64,000 bases of DNA from Ardenticatenia bacterium (GTDB lineage: Bacteria; Chloroflexota; Anaerolineae; Ardenticatenales; Ardenticatenaceae): the NCBI GenBank assembly GCA_030949995.1, contig JAUZRY010000079.1:17981-81980 (forward strand), read 5' to 3'. The notes under the pieces are model-generated. The model made no database searches and was not told the origin of the DNA. It saw only the letters and a list, made by a program, of their open reading frames with translations. Within the stretch, counting starts at the first letter, position 1. Every line of letters begins with the position of its first letter. Made by a program: the position numbers and the translations under genes. Below are positions 19,954 to 28,785 of this stretch, piece after piece.

Positions 19954-20901
19954 ATGATGCGCCAACTCTTCCTCACCCTCTCCCAAAGTCGCCCCGTGGA
20001 GACGACCGTTTCCCGCGTGGGGCCGGTGCGTCGCATGACCCGCCGTTTTGTGGCCGGGGAGACCCGTGGTGAGGCCCTGCACGTGGCGCGGACCCTGAAC
20101 GCCGATGGGCTGGCCGTCGCCCTTGACTACCTCGGGGAGAGCGTCAACGACCCGGACGAGGCCCGTGCCCATGCCGAGGAGTACGTGAGCCTGTTGAAGG
20201 CCATCCGGGCCCAAGGGGTCAACAGTGATGTCTCCCTCAAGCTGACGGGCATGGGGCTGGATGTGGACGAGGAACTCTGTTACCAGCACGTGCGCCGCGT
20301 CGTCGAGGTGGCCGACCGGCACGGGAACAGCGTGGAGATTGACATGGAAGCCAGCCCCTACGTGGAGGCCACCCTCCGCCTCTACAAGCGCCTCCTCCGG
20401 GAGGGGTTCCGCAACGTGCTCGTGGCCATTCAGGCATACCTCTACCGCAGCGAGCACGACATACGCGATCTCATCGCCATTGGGGGGCGGGTGCGGCTGG
20501 TGAAGGGCGCCTATGCTGAGCCCCCCGGCGTGGCCTTTCCCCAGAAGCAGGACGTGGACGCCAACTTCGTGCGCCTGATGCGCCTCATGTTGGGCCCAGA
20601 GGCCCGGGCAACGGGGTTCTTCGCCGCCATCGCCACCCATGACGAGCCCATGATCCGCGCCACACTCGACTACGTGAGCGAGCAGCGCATCGGCCCGGAA
20701 GCGTTCGAGTTCCAGATGATCTACGGCATTCGCCGCCGTCGCCAGCGCGAGTTGGCCGCCGAGGGGTACACGGTGCGGATCTACGTGCCCTACGGCACCC
20801 ACTGGTATCCCTACTTCATGCGCCGCCTGGCCGAACGGCCGGCCAATCTCTTCTTCCTGCTCCGACACCTTGTTGAGTTGCCCGGCAGGAGGCCCAAGTG
20901 A
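19954..20901 (+). CDS. Proline dehydrogenase (monofunctional PRODH)
   Basis: A 315-residue FAD enzyme that oxidises proline to pyrroline-5-carboxylate at the membrane-cytosol interface. Family motifs: LDYLGESV, VSLKLTGMG, VEIDMEASPY, VLVAIQAYLYR, GGRVRLVKGAYAEP, AIATHDEP, FQMIYGIR and the C-terminal YGTHWYPYFMRRLAERP signature that binds proline and flavin. Length fits the short monofunctional form of Gram-positive-like bacteria, which pairs with a separate P5C dehydrogenase not present here. AAGGAG lies seven bases before the first of two adjacent ATG codons; the longer ORF from 19858 overlaps the previous gene. It follows the DUF1501 gene by 19 bases, so it may be cotranscribed. Confidence 0.93.
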   Translation: MMRQLFLTLSQSRPVETTVSRVGPVRRMTRRFVAGETRGEALHVARTLNADGLAVALDYLGESVNDPDEARAHAEEYVSLLKAIRAQGVNSDVSLKLTGMGLDVDEELCYQHVRRVVEVADRHGNSVEIDMEASPYVEATLRLYKRLLREGFRNVLVAIQAYLYRSEHDIRDLIAIGGRVRLVKGAYAEPPGVAFPQKQDVDANFVRLMRLMLGPEARATGFFAAIATHDEPMIRATLDYVSEQRIGPEAFEFQMIYGIRRRRQRELAAEGYTVRIYVPYGTHWYPYFMRRLAERPANLFFLLRHLVELPGRRPK

Positions 20902-21093
20902 ATACTCCCGCATCGGTGGCCTCTTGGTGACCAGGCGTCGAGGGCTGGCTTGAAAGAAGCCGGAGGGCGCCTGGTGATTTTCTGGCCTGACCGGTTACCC
21001 CTGCCCCTGTTTCACTTCAGCAGCATGTCCACACCCCGTGACCGGCAGAGGCCGCACGGGGCGAATCCGGCTGCTCTTGTGACCTTCAGACCT

Positions 21094-21122
21094 TTGACAC
21101 GATGTGCGCCTTCCGCTACAAT
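21094..21122 (+). promoter_or_regulatory. Near-consensus sigma70 promoter of alaS
   Basis: TTGACA, 17 bases, TACAAT, with the alaS ATG about 50 bases after the predicted start. Its position inside the longer alaS ORF argues for the internal ATG at 21180. I see nothing else in 20902-21093. Confidence 0.85.
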
Positions 21123-21179
21123 CCAAAACATACAAGCGGGTCGGCCGGTCAACGCGAGGGCACAGGTAGGGTGAAAGCA

Positions 21180-23852
21180 ATGAGTGTACCCAAGTCAAGT
21201 CACGATATCCGCCGGACATTTCTGGAGTACTTCGCGGAGTTGGGCCATGAAATCGTGCCCAGCTCCTCACTGGTGCCGGCCGGTGATCCCACCCTGCTCT
21301 TCACCAATGCCGGCATGAACCAGTTCAAGGACCTCTTCTTGGGGCTGGAGAAACGCTCCTACACGCGCGCCGCTTCTGCCCAGAAGTGTATGCGCGTCTC
21401 GGGCAAGCACAACGACCTGGAGAATGTAGGCCCATCCCCGCGCCACCACACCTTCTTCGAAATGTTGGGCAACTTCAGCTTCGGCGATTACTTCAAGAAA
21501 GAGGCCATCGAGTACGCCTGGGTGTTGCTTACGGACGTGTTCCAGTTGCCTGTGGAGCGCCTGTGGGCAACGGTCTACCTGGATGACGATGAGGCGTTCG
21601 AGTACTGGACACGCTTCCTCCCCCCGGAGCGCATCTTGCGCTTCGGCAAGGAAGAGAACTTCTGGGAAATGGGGGAGACCGGGCCGTGCGGCCCCTGCTC
21701 CGAGATCCACTACTACTTGGGGCCCCTCGATCAACAGACGGCCGAAGGTGTCAACCGCGACGACGAGTACGTCGAGCTCTGGAACCTGGTCTTCATGCAG
21801 TTCGACCGGGACGCCGATGGGAACATGACCCCCTTGCCCAAACCCTCCATTGACACGGGCATGGGGCTGGAACGCATTGCCATGGTGATGCAAGGGGTCC
21901 GGAGCACCTATGAGACTGACCTGTTTCTGCCCATCATGGACCGCATCCAGGCGCTGCTAGGCCACACGGACGCCGACCGCCAGGCCAACACGATTGGCTA
22001 CCGGGTAATTGCCGACCACCTGCGGGCAGCCACTTTCCTGGTGGGCGACGGCGTGCTGCCCGGCAGCGAAGGGCGCAGCTACGTGGCGCGTCTGATCTTG
22101 CGGCGGGCCATGCGGTTCGGCCATCAGTTGGGCTTCGACGACCCCTTTGTGGCCCAAGTGGCCGAAACGGTGATCGACGAATACGGCCACCACTACCAGG
22201 AGCTGAAGGAGCGGCAAGACTTCATCCTCCAAGTCCTGGCTCAGGAGGAAGAGCGCTTCCGCCAGACGCTCGAGACGGGCACCGCCCTCCTCGACGAGTT
22301 GTTGGACCGGCTCGAACAGAGGGGGGAGCACGTGGTGCCCGGCGAAGAAGCCTTCCGCCTCTACGACACGTATGGGTTCCCCTATGACTTGACCCGCCTC
22401 ATCGCCGAGGAGCGGGGCTTCTCCGTGGATCGCGCGGGGTTCGACCGCGCCATGGCCGAACAGCGGGCCAAGGCCCGTGCGGCCAGCGCCTTCGACACCG
22501 AGAAATGGGCCTACCGGTACCGGGACGTGGATGCGGCCTGCTCGTTTGTGGGCTACGATTACAGCCAGTTGACAGAGGTGCCAACGCAGATTCTGGTCAT
22601 CTTCCGCGATGGCGAGCGCGTTCCGGCGGCCCGTGCGGGCGATACCGTGGAACTTGTGCTCAGTGTCACCCCCTTCTACGCCGAAGGGGGTGGTCAAGTG
22701 GCCGACGCGGGCATCGTCGAAACGGACTACGGCCGTGTGCTGATCACCGACGTGCAGCGCGCCCGTGAGGACTTGTGGGTCCACTTCGGGACTGTCGTCG
22801 AGGGCACTATCCGGGAGCTGGAGAGTGCTCGGGCCTCCGTGGACGTGGAACGCCGCTGGGACATCATGCGCAACCACACCGCCACACACCTCCTCCACCG
22901 GGCCTTGCGCAACGTCTTGGGCGAACACGCCGAACAGCGGGGCTCGCTCGTAGCACCCGACTACCTGCGCTTTGACTTCCTTCACCTTCAAGCAGTCACC
23001 CGCGAGGAGCTTAGGCGCATTGAACAGGAGGTCGTCGAGCACATCATGGCCGACGAGGCAGTCACGTGGGAGTACATGCCCCGCCAGGAAGCCATGGCCC
23101 AGGGGGTGACGGCCCTCTTCGGCGAGAAGTACGGCGAGACGGTGCGCGTGCTTCGCATCGGCAGCCCTGATGGGCGCAACGGCCGGGGGGAGATCTACTC
23201 GGCCGAGCTGTGCGGGGGCACCCACGTCATCCACACCGGTCAAATCGGCCCCTTCCTCATTGTGAGCGAGAGCAGCATCGGCAACAGTATTCGGCGCATT
23301 GTGGCCTACACCGGCCGCAAAGCCACTGAATACATCCGCGAACACCTCGACCACTGGAACGACATGGCCCGTGCATTGGGCGTGCCGGCAGAGCGGCTGC
23401 CCGCCCACGTGCGCACCTTGGATGTGGAATTGCATCGACGGGAGAAGATCATTGCCGACCTGCGGCGCAAGCTGGCCAGCCTTCAGGTCCGGGAACTGGT
23501 GGAGCATCACCAGAGCCGCGTGGACGGTGTGCCGGTGGTGGCTGCTCGAGTGGAGGCCTTGGGCACCGAACATCTGCGCGATCTGGCTGATCTGGTGCGC
23601 GACCGCCTGGGCTCTGGCGTGGCTGTCCTGGGCACGGTCAGTGACGGAAAACCCCTCCTTGTGGCCGCAGTGACGCCCGACCTGGCCGAGCGTGGCCTCC
23701 ACGCCGGCCACCTGGCCAAACATGTGGCCCAACTGATGGGCGGTGGCGGCGGCGGCCGGCCCACCATGGCCCAGGCCGGCGGACGGGACGCCACCAAGTT
23801 GCCCGAGGCGCTCCAACAGGTGCCCGACATCGTGCGCCAGATGTTGGCTTGA
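21180..23852 (+). CDS. alaS: Alanine--tRNA ligase
   Basis: An 890-residue class II synthetase that charges tRNA-Ala. Order of domains: catalytic core beginning SHDIRRTFLEYFAELGHEIVPSSSLVP with LLFTNAGMNQFKD (motif 1 region), ETGPCGPCSEIHY and GMGLERIAMVMQG; then the editing domain with the zinc site HTATHLLHRAL and CGGTHVIHTG; then a C-terminal domain rich in Gly ending LPEALQQVPDIVRQML. Length is normal and there is no frame break. The first ATG after the promoter is at 21180. It heads a run of rightward genes (actin-like ATPase, baseplate J-like, ruvX, mltG), although a 169-base gap without an obvious terminator separates it from the next gene. Confidence 0.97.
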   Translation: MSVPKSSHDIRRTFLEYFAELGHEIVPSSSLVPAGDPTLLFTNAGMNQFKDLFLGLEKRSYTRAASAQKCMRVSGKHNDLENVGPSPRHHTFFEMLGNFSFGDYFKKEAIEYAWVLLTDVFQLPVERLWATVYLDDDEAFEYWTRFLPPERILRFGKEENFWEMGETGPCGPCSEIHYYLGPLDQQTAEGVNRDDEYVELWNLVFMQFDRDADGNMTPLPKPSIDTGMGLERIAMVMQGVRSTYETDLFLPIMDRIQALLGHTDADRQANTIGYRVIADHLRAATFLVGDGVLPGSEGRSYVARLILRRAMRFGHQLGFDDPFVAQVAETVIDEYGHHYQELKERQDFILQVLAQEEERFRQTLETGTALLDELLDRLEQRGEHVVPGEEAFRLYDTYGFPYDLTRLIAEERGFSVDRAGFDRAMAEQRAKARAASAFDTEKWAYRYRDVDAACSFVGYDYSQLTEVPTQILVIFRDGERVPAARAGDTVELVLSVTPFYAEGGGQVADAGIVETDYGRVLITDVQRAREDLWVHFGTVVEGTIRELESARASVDVERRWDIMRNHTATHLLHRALRNVLGEHAEQRGSLVAPDYLRFDFLHLQAVTREELRRIEQEVVEHIMADEAVTWEYMPRQEAMAQGVTALFGEKYGETVRVLRIGSPDGRNGRGEIYSAELCGGTHVIHTGQIGPFLIVSESSIGNSIRRIVAYTGRKATEYIREHLDHWNDMARALGVPAERLPAHVRTLDVELHRREKIIADLRRKLASLQVRELVEHHQSRVDGVPVVAARVEALGTEHLRDLADLVRDRLGSGVAVLGTVSDGKPLLVAAVTPDLAERGLHAGHLAKHVAQLMGGGGGGRPTMAQAGGRDATKLPEALQQVPDIVRQMLA

Positions 23853-24021
23853 ATGAACCTTCCTGCCCATAGCTTCCCGGCGTGGGTGGCTGCAAGGATG
23901 TTAGCGCTCGTGTTCCCAAAATGTGGGGTACCCCTGAACCTCAAGTGGCCGGCAGGAACTCTTCCGCCGGCTCCTCTCTGTTGGGATGAAACCGTTGTTG
24001 TCAAGCCTTGACAGGAACCTG

Positions 24022-25272
24022 ATGGCCAGAGAACAAAAACCGCGTCGTACCCGGCCGCCTGCTGAAAACCAATCCCAGCGACGCGCGCTGCTCGACTTCG
24101 GCGCGAGTGGCGCGCGTGCCTTGTTGGTCGAGATGACCCCTGACGGGGCTGAAGTCCTGGGCTACGGCACGGCCGCGGGCAAGACAGGGTTCGTGGAACC
24201 AGGACACGCTGTGCGCCGGGACGTGATCCTGCGCTTGGCCGAGACAGCGCTCACAGCCGCCGAACAGGAGACCACCCGCTACAACGCCCTGCCGGCCATC
24301 GCCGACGCGGCCCTCGTCTGCGTGAGCGGCCCGCTGTTGGAGACAGTGCCGGTGGTGCTCGACGTCAAGCGCGAGCGCCCCCGGACTCCTCTCTCCGCTG
24401 AGGAGTTCGAGCGCGCCTGGAAGCGTATCTGTCGGCGGGTCATCGACCGAGTGCACGAACTGGAGACTGAAGATCACGTCCGCCGGCGCCTGGTCACGGT
24501 GGAGTTTGTGGGCGCTGCTGTGGGCTCCCGTCAGCTCGTCACCTTTCCCGGGCCTGCCGGCACCACCCTCAGTGTAGCCGCCTGTGGGTTCACCTGGCCT
24601 GAGACTGGCCTCGACGTACTCCACCAAGTTGTGGCTGACCTGGAGCTGGAGCTCATGGAAGTGGTGCCGGCCTTGCAGGCGGTCGCGCGCGTGCTCCCAG
24701 TGGCCGAGGCCGTGTTGGTAGACGTGGGCCAGGTTCACACGGCCATTGGCCTGGTGGAGCATCACCGCCTGAGCCGCTCGGCCGATGTGTTGAAGGGAGG
24801 CCACTTCTTCACCGCGCGCATCCGTGCGGCCCTGCGCATCTCCGAGCGTGCTGCCGAGGTGGCCAAACGACAATACGCGCTCGGTCACGGCGCGCCCGAT
24901 GCCCGCGCGCGCCTGGCCGACGTGTTGGAGGCGGCTGTTGAGGATTGGGCCGACGAAGTGGAGCAGGTGCTCATTCGCCTGGCAGCTTCGGTTCCCTTGC
25001 CCCCACGCATCTACATTTTCGGAGGAGGAGGGCGCCTGCCTGAGATCCTCTCCGTGTTGCGGCGGAGAAATTGGACGTCCCCTCTGCCGTTTCCGACGCG
25101 GCCCGCCGTGGACCGTCTCCTCCCCAATCGACTCCACGGCACACGGGACCCCCACGGCCTCCTGCAAACTCCGGAACAGGTGGCCATCGCGGCATTGGCG
25201 GCTTGGACGGCCTACCGGCCAGATGATGTAGAAGAGGTAGCCTGGCGTGGGTGGCAGGCGGTGGCAGGGTGA
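24022..25272 (+). CDS. FtsA/PilM-like actin-fold ATPase
   Basis: A ~416-residue cytosolic protein of the actin-like ATPase superfamily. Phosphate-1 motif ALLDFGASGARAL, phosphate-2 VLVDVGQVHTAIGLV, and adenosine motif IYIFGGGGRLPEI are in the usual order, with an SHS2-like insertion between the first two. This pattern fits FtsA and PilM, not MreB or ParM. I see no C-terminal amphipathic helix of the FtsA type; the C-terminus ends in a short acidic stretch. The next gene, 18 bases downstream, encodes a single-pass membrane protein, reminiscent of the PilM-PilN arrangement. ATG at 24022 is preferred over one at 23986. Role in division or envelope assembly is inference. Confidence 0.65.
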   Translation: MAREQKPRRTRPPAENQSQRRALLDFGASGARALLVEMTPDGAEVLGYGTAAGKTGFVEPGHAVRRDVILRLAETALTAAEQETTRYNALPAIADAALVCVSGPLLETVPVVLDVKRERPRTPLSAEEFERAWKRICRRVIDRVHELETEDHVRRRLVTVEFVGAAVGSRQLVTFPGPAGTTLSVAACGFTWPETGLDVLHQVVADLELELMEVVPALQAVARVLPVAEAVLVDVGQVHTAIGLVEHHRLSRSADVLKGGHFFTARIRAALRISERAAEVAKRQYALGHGAPDARARLADVLEAAVEDWADEVEQVLIRLAASVPLPPRIYIFGGGGRLPEILSVLRRRNWTSPLPFPTRPAVDRLLPNRLHGTRDPHGLLQTPEQVAIAALAAWTAYRPDDVEEVAWRGWQAVAG

Positions 25273-25290
25273 ACGGGTCGTGAGCGTCCA

Positions 25291-26841
25291 ATGAGCGAGA
25301 TGGCTCGAACCGAACAGATCGTCCACTTAGAAGGCAATGAGGACGTTCACGCCGTGCGGGGCATCATCGCCCGCGCGCAGGCCGAGCGCCTAGTGCTGGT
25401 CGTGCCCCGCGGTCACAGGGCTTTTCGCTCGTTGGTGCGGCTCAAGCTCATCGCCCGACAGGCTCACGACCGCGGAGTGGACATTGCCCTGGTGACGCGG
25501 GACCCTGACGTGCGTGAGCTGGCCCGTGACATCCGCCTGGCGACCTTTCGCTCTGTGGGGGCTGCCCAAAAGGCCGACCGGTGGCGTCAGCCCTCGGCCA
25601 ATGCGTTGGATTCCACTAACGGCCACTACCGGGCTCCCCTGGACTGGCAACGGGGGCGTGAGGCCGTGCTCGCCCGTCGGGAACAGCTCGGGGCACCGGC
25701 CAACTGGGTGGACCGGTTCGTGCTCTTGGGCCTGGTGCTCGGCGTACTGATCGTGATCGTGGCCGGCGCTGTGCTCGTGGTCCCGGCGGCCACGATCACC
25801 CTGATCCCCGCCCAGTCCGAGCTGAACGTGCCCTTCGAGTTCACCGCCGACGTGAGGGCTGAAGGCGTTTTCCTGCGACAGGGGCGCATTCCGGCCCAGC
25901 GCCACGTGATCACCGTTGAGGGCACAGCCCAGACCGCGACCAGCGGGCGCAAGGATGTGCCGGATAAGCCGGCCACAGGCGCTGTGACGTTTGTCAACCT
26001 CTTGCCCCAAGACGTGCCCATTCCGGCCGGCACAATCGTGCGCACCAGCGCCGCCGTCCCCATCCGCTTTCGTACCACCGAAGACGCTGTAGTGCCCGCC
26101 AACGGTCGCGTGTCCGTGCCGGTGGAGGCATTGAACCCTGGACCCACGGGCAACGTGGGCGCTATGTTGATTAACCAGGTAGAGGGTCCTGCTTCTACGG
26201 CTGTGCGTGTCTTCAACCCCGAGCCCACTCAGGGTGGAACTGTGCGCCAAGTCCAGGTGGTCACGGCGGCCGACAAGGACCAATTGCGCGCTCAACTCTC
26301 CCAACGTTTAGCCCAGGAGGCCCGCACGGCCTTGGAGCGAGCTGTGCCCGAGGGCTTTGTGCTGGTGCCGGGAAGCGTCACCATCGAGCCGGTGACCGAA
26401 ACCTTTGACCGCCTGGTAGACGAACAGGCCGACGTGCTGATGCTCCAATACCGGCTGCGCGCTTCCGGGCTCATTGTGAACCAGCGCGACGTGCTGCGTG
26501 TGGGCAGGCGGACCGTTCAGGCTCAAGTTCCTCCAGACCGCATTCTCCTGGAAGAGGGCTTTCGCGTCCAGTTGATGAGCGGTGAACCCCTGGGCGACGG
26601 TGAGATGCGCGTGACGGCTACCGTCACCGGGGTCACGGCCGCGCGCATTGACGGCAACGCCGTGCGCGACTTGGTGCGAGGTCAGCCCGTAGATGAGGCC
26701 TATGCCGTGTTGGTGCAGCGCTTGCCCCTCGCCGCCGACCCCGGGATTGACCTCTCGCCAGCCTGGTGGTCCCGAATGCCCTACTTGCCCCTGCGCATCA
26801 CCGTGCGGGTGGCTGCCCTGCCCCCGTCACCGGGAGGATAA
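25291..26841 (+). CDS. Bitopic membrane protein with baseplate J/gp47-like extracytoplasmic domain
   Basis: A 516-residue protein in three parts: a cytosolic Rossmann-like domain (about 1-110) with LVLVVPRGHRAFRSLVRLKLIARQA and VDIALVTRDPDV; one membrane helix (about 142-165); and an extracytoplasmic region with the segment AVTFVNLLPQDVPIPAGTIVRT...VSVPVEALNPGPTGNV, which matches the core of baseplate J/gp47 proteins. No phage genes are nearby, so this is a chromosomal envelope protein that uses the same fold. It lies between the actin-like ATPase and ruvX with tight spacing. Similar membrane-anchored baseplate J-like proteins occur in Chloroflexota and candidate phyla genomes; their function is unknown. 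Confidence 0.65.
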   Translation: MSEMARTEQIVHLEGNEDVHAVRGIIARAQAERLVLVVPRGHRAFRSLVRLKLIARQAHDRGVDIALVTRDPDVRELARDIRLATFRSVGAAQKADRWRQPSANALDSTNGHYRAPLDWQRGREAVLARREQLGAPANWVDRFVLLGLVLGVLIVIVAGAVLVVPAATITLIPAQSELNVPFEFTADVRAEGVFLRQGRIPAQRHVITVEGTAQTATSGRKDVPDKPATGAVTFVNLLPQDVPIPAGTIVRTSAAVPIRFRTTEDAVVPANGRVSVPVEALNPGPTGNVGAMLINQVEGPASTAVRVFNPEPTQGGTVRQVQVVTAADKDQLRAQLSQRLAQEARTALERAVPEGFVLVPGSVTIEPVTETFDRLVDEQADVLMLQYRLRASGLIVNQRDVLRVGRRTVQAQVPPDRILLEEGFRVQLMSGEPLGDGEMRVTATVTGVTAARIDGNAVRDLVRGQPVDEAYAVLVQRLPLAADPGIDLSPAWWSRMPYLPLRITVRVAALPPSPGG

Positions 26842-26842
26842 T

Positions 26843-27322
26843 GTGGCCAGGGAGGAGACCAAGCGTCCCACATTGGGCATTGATTACGGGGAGTGCCGGG
26901 TGGGTGTGGCCTTCAGCCTGGGCTATGTGCCCCGTGCGCTGGCCGTTCTCCCCCACGGTGACATGGTTTCCCTCGTCAAACGCATCGTGGCCATCGCCGA
27001 GCGCGAAGGGGCCGAACAGATCGTGGTCGGATGGCCTCTCAACGCCGACGGCACGGAAGGCGAACAGGCCCGCAAGAGCCGCACCTTTGCGGAAGCACTG
27101 GCTGCGGCGACGTCGCTGCCCGTCTACCTGTGGGACGAGCGCTTCACCAGCCAAGAAGCCCTCCACCAGATGATCGCCGCCGGCACTCGCCGAAAGGCGC
27201 GCCGCCACCGCTTGGACGCCGTGGCTGCGGCCTTGATTCTTCAGGATTTTTTCGAGCAAGCTGGTGTCAGTGCCCGGCGAGTCTCCTCCCCCGGAACCAA
27301 ACGGAAAGGCCAAGAGGAGTAA
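26843..27322 (+). CDS. ruvX: RuvX/YqgF family Holliday-junction-resolvase-like nuclease
   Basis: A 159-residue RNase H-fold protein with all YqgF landmarks: LGIDYGECRVGVA, IVVGWPLNADGT, WDERFTSQEA and DAVAAALIL. Family members act as a pre-16S rRNA nuclease and possibly as a Holliday junction resolvase. The GTG at 26843 has GGGAGG five bases upstream and follows the previous stop by one base, so translation is probably coupled. The longer ORF from 26693 lies inside the previous gene and is rejected. Its C-terminal tail (VSSPGTKRKGQEE) is short and basic. Confidence 0.93.
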   Translation: MAREETKRPTLGIDYGECRVGVAFSLGYVPRALAVLPHGDMVSLVKRIVAIAEREGAEQIVVGWPLNADGTEGEQARKSRTFAEALAAATSLPVYLWDERFTSQEALHQMIAAGTRRKARRHRLDAVAAALILQDFFEQAGVSARRVSSPGTKRKGQEE

Positions 27323-27332
27323 CAGGTTGTCC

Positions 27333-28781
27333 ATGAATCAACTGGAACGGGAACTGGCCGACGTGGTCGGCGAACTACAACGCGTCCAGCAGGAGCTGCG
27401 CGAGGCGGCTGCCCGGTGGAATGAGCTCCGCCAGGAGAGACGGCCCGACAAGAAGGCCATTGCCGAACTCGAAGCCCTGATGGCCACCTTGCGCCGCCGG
27501 CGTGGCGAGTTGCAAGACCGACACCTGGCCCTCCGCCGACAGATGGCCGGCAAGGAGGCGGTTGACTTCCGCCCTGTATCCCCATCCCATCCTGCGACTC
27601 GGCGGAAGCCGAGGGCCCTTGGGCGGGCGGTGCTGGCCCTGGTGATGGTCGCTGCCGTGGTTGCCGGGGTGGGATTGGGCGCCCTGTGGGGAGTTACCCG
27701 CCTGCTTGCCCCGCCGCCGCTGAGGGGCGTGGCATCGGAGACCGAAGCAGAGACGGTGCTGGACGAAGACCCCAAGAGCTTGGAACAGCGCCTTATTGGC
27801 CTCTACTTGGCCTTTCGCCGCGATGACCTCATGCGGCCGGCCGGCGATGATGATACGCCGGTGATCTTCGTGGTCGAACCGGGTGAGACCGCTGTGACCA
27901 TCGCACACCGCTTGGAGGCAGAAGGGCTCATCACCGATGCCAACCTCTTCCGCAGGCTCCTCGTCTACCGGGGCGCCGACCAGAAACTGGCCGCCGGCAC
28001 GTATCAGTTGCGCCGTACCATGACGATGGACGAGATCATTCTGGCCCTTCAGGCCGGGCGTCCTGAGGAGATCGTGATCACCATCCCGGAGGGGTGGCGA
28101 GCCGAGGAGATCGCCACACACTTGGAAGCCCAAGGGCTCTTCTCGGCCGACGCCTACTTGGCTCTGGTGCGTGATCCGGCGCGCTTTCGAGAGGAGTTCC
28201 CCTTCTTGCAGGACGTGCCTGCCGGCACTACCTTGGAGGGCTTTCTCTTCCCGGACACGTACCGTGTTGTCAAGGGTGAAGCTGATCCAGAGGCGTTCAT
28301 CCGAATGCAACTGGCCACCTTTGACCGGCGGGTGACCAAAGAGCTCCGGGAGGGCATGGCTGCCAAGGGCATGACGTTATACGAGGGCATCATCCTCGCC
28401 AGCTTGGTGGAGCGCGAGGCGGTGGTGGACGATGAGCGCCCGCTCATCGCGGGCGTCTTCGAGAACCGCTGGCGTGATGGCATGTTATTAAACGCGGACC
28501 CCACCGTCCAATACGCCCTTGGTTACCAGGAGGACCAAGGCACATGGTGGAAACGGCCCCTGACCTTGGAGGACTTGGAGGTGGACTCCCCTTACAACAC
28601 GTACAAATACCCAGGACTCCCTCCTGGCCCCATCTGTAACCCCGGCCTAGCTGCCATTCGGGCAGTGGCCTTGGCCCCCCCTACCGATTTCTACTATTTC
28701 GTGGCCCGAGGGGACGGCACCCACGTCTTCGCCCGAACGTTGGAGGAACACTTGCAAAACGTGGAACGATATCGCCGGTAG
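27333..28781 (+). CDS. mltG: Endolytic murein transglycosylase MltG with N-terminal coiled coil
   Basis: Cleaves nascent glycan strands in the membrane-proximal wall and so sets their length. About 482 residues: a predicted coiled coil (about 1-65, LERELADVVGELQRVQQELREA), one membrane helix (about 95-117), a LysM-like segment (VVEPGETAVTIAHRLEAEGLI), and the YceG catalytic domain with IPEGWRAEEIA, LEGFLFPDTY and the catalytic Glu in LASLVEREA, then ADPTVQYAL and SPYNTYKYPGLPPGPICNPG. The cytosolic coiled coil is longer than in Escherichia coli MltG. Start: ATG 27333 or TTG 27327, both behind GAGGAG; the ORF-track GTG at 27264 would overlap ruvX by 59 bases. Confidence 0.92.
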   Translation: MNQLERELADVVGELQRVQQELREAAARWNELRQERRPDKKAIAELEALMATLRRRRGELQDRHLALRRQMAGKEAVDFRPVSPSHPATRRKPRALGRAVLALVMVAAVVAGVGLGALWGVTRLLAPPPLRGVASETEAETVLDEDPKSLEQRLIGLYLAFRRDDLMRPAGDDDTPVIFVVEPGETAVTIAHRLEAEGLITDANLFRRLLVYRGADQKLAAGTYQLRRTMTMDEIILALQAGRPEEIVITIPEGWRAEEIATHLEAQGLFSADAYLALVRDPARFREEFPFLQDVPAGTTLEGFLFPDTYRVVKGEADPEAFIRMQLATFDRRVTKELREGMAAKGMTLYEGIILASLVEREAVVDDERPLIAGVFENRWRDGMLLNADPTVQYALGYQEDQGTWWKRPLTLEDLEVDSPYNTYKYPGLPPGPICNPGLAAIRAVALAPPTDFYYFVARGDGTHVFARTLEEHLQNVERYRR

Positions 28782-28785
28782 GAAG

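Noticed and set aside
25291-26841. Phage tail or contractile injection system gene
   Set aside because: Only a baseplate J-like domain in a membrane-anchored protein is present; no sheath, tube, spike or other tail genes occur in the window.
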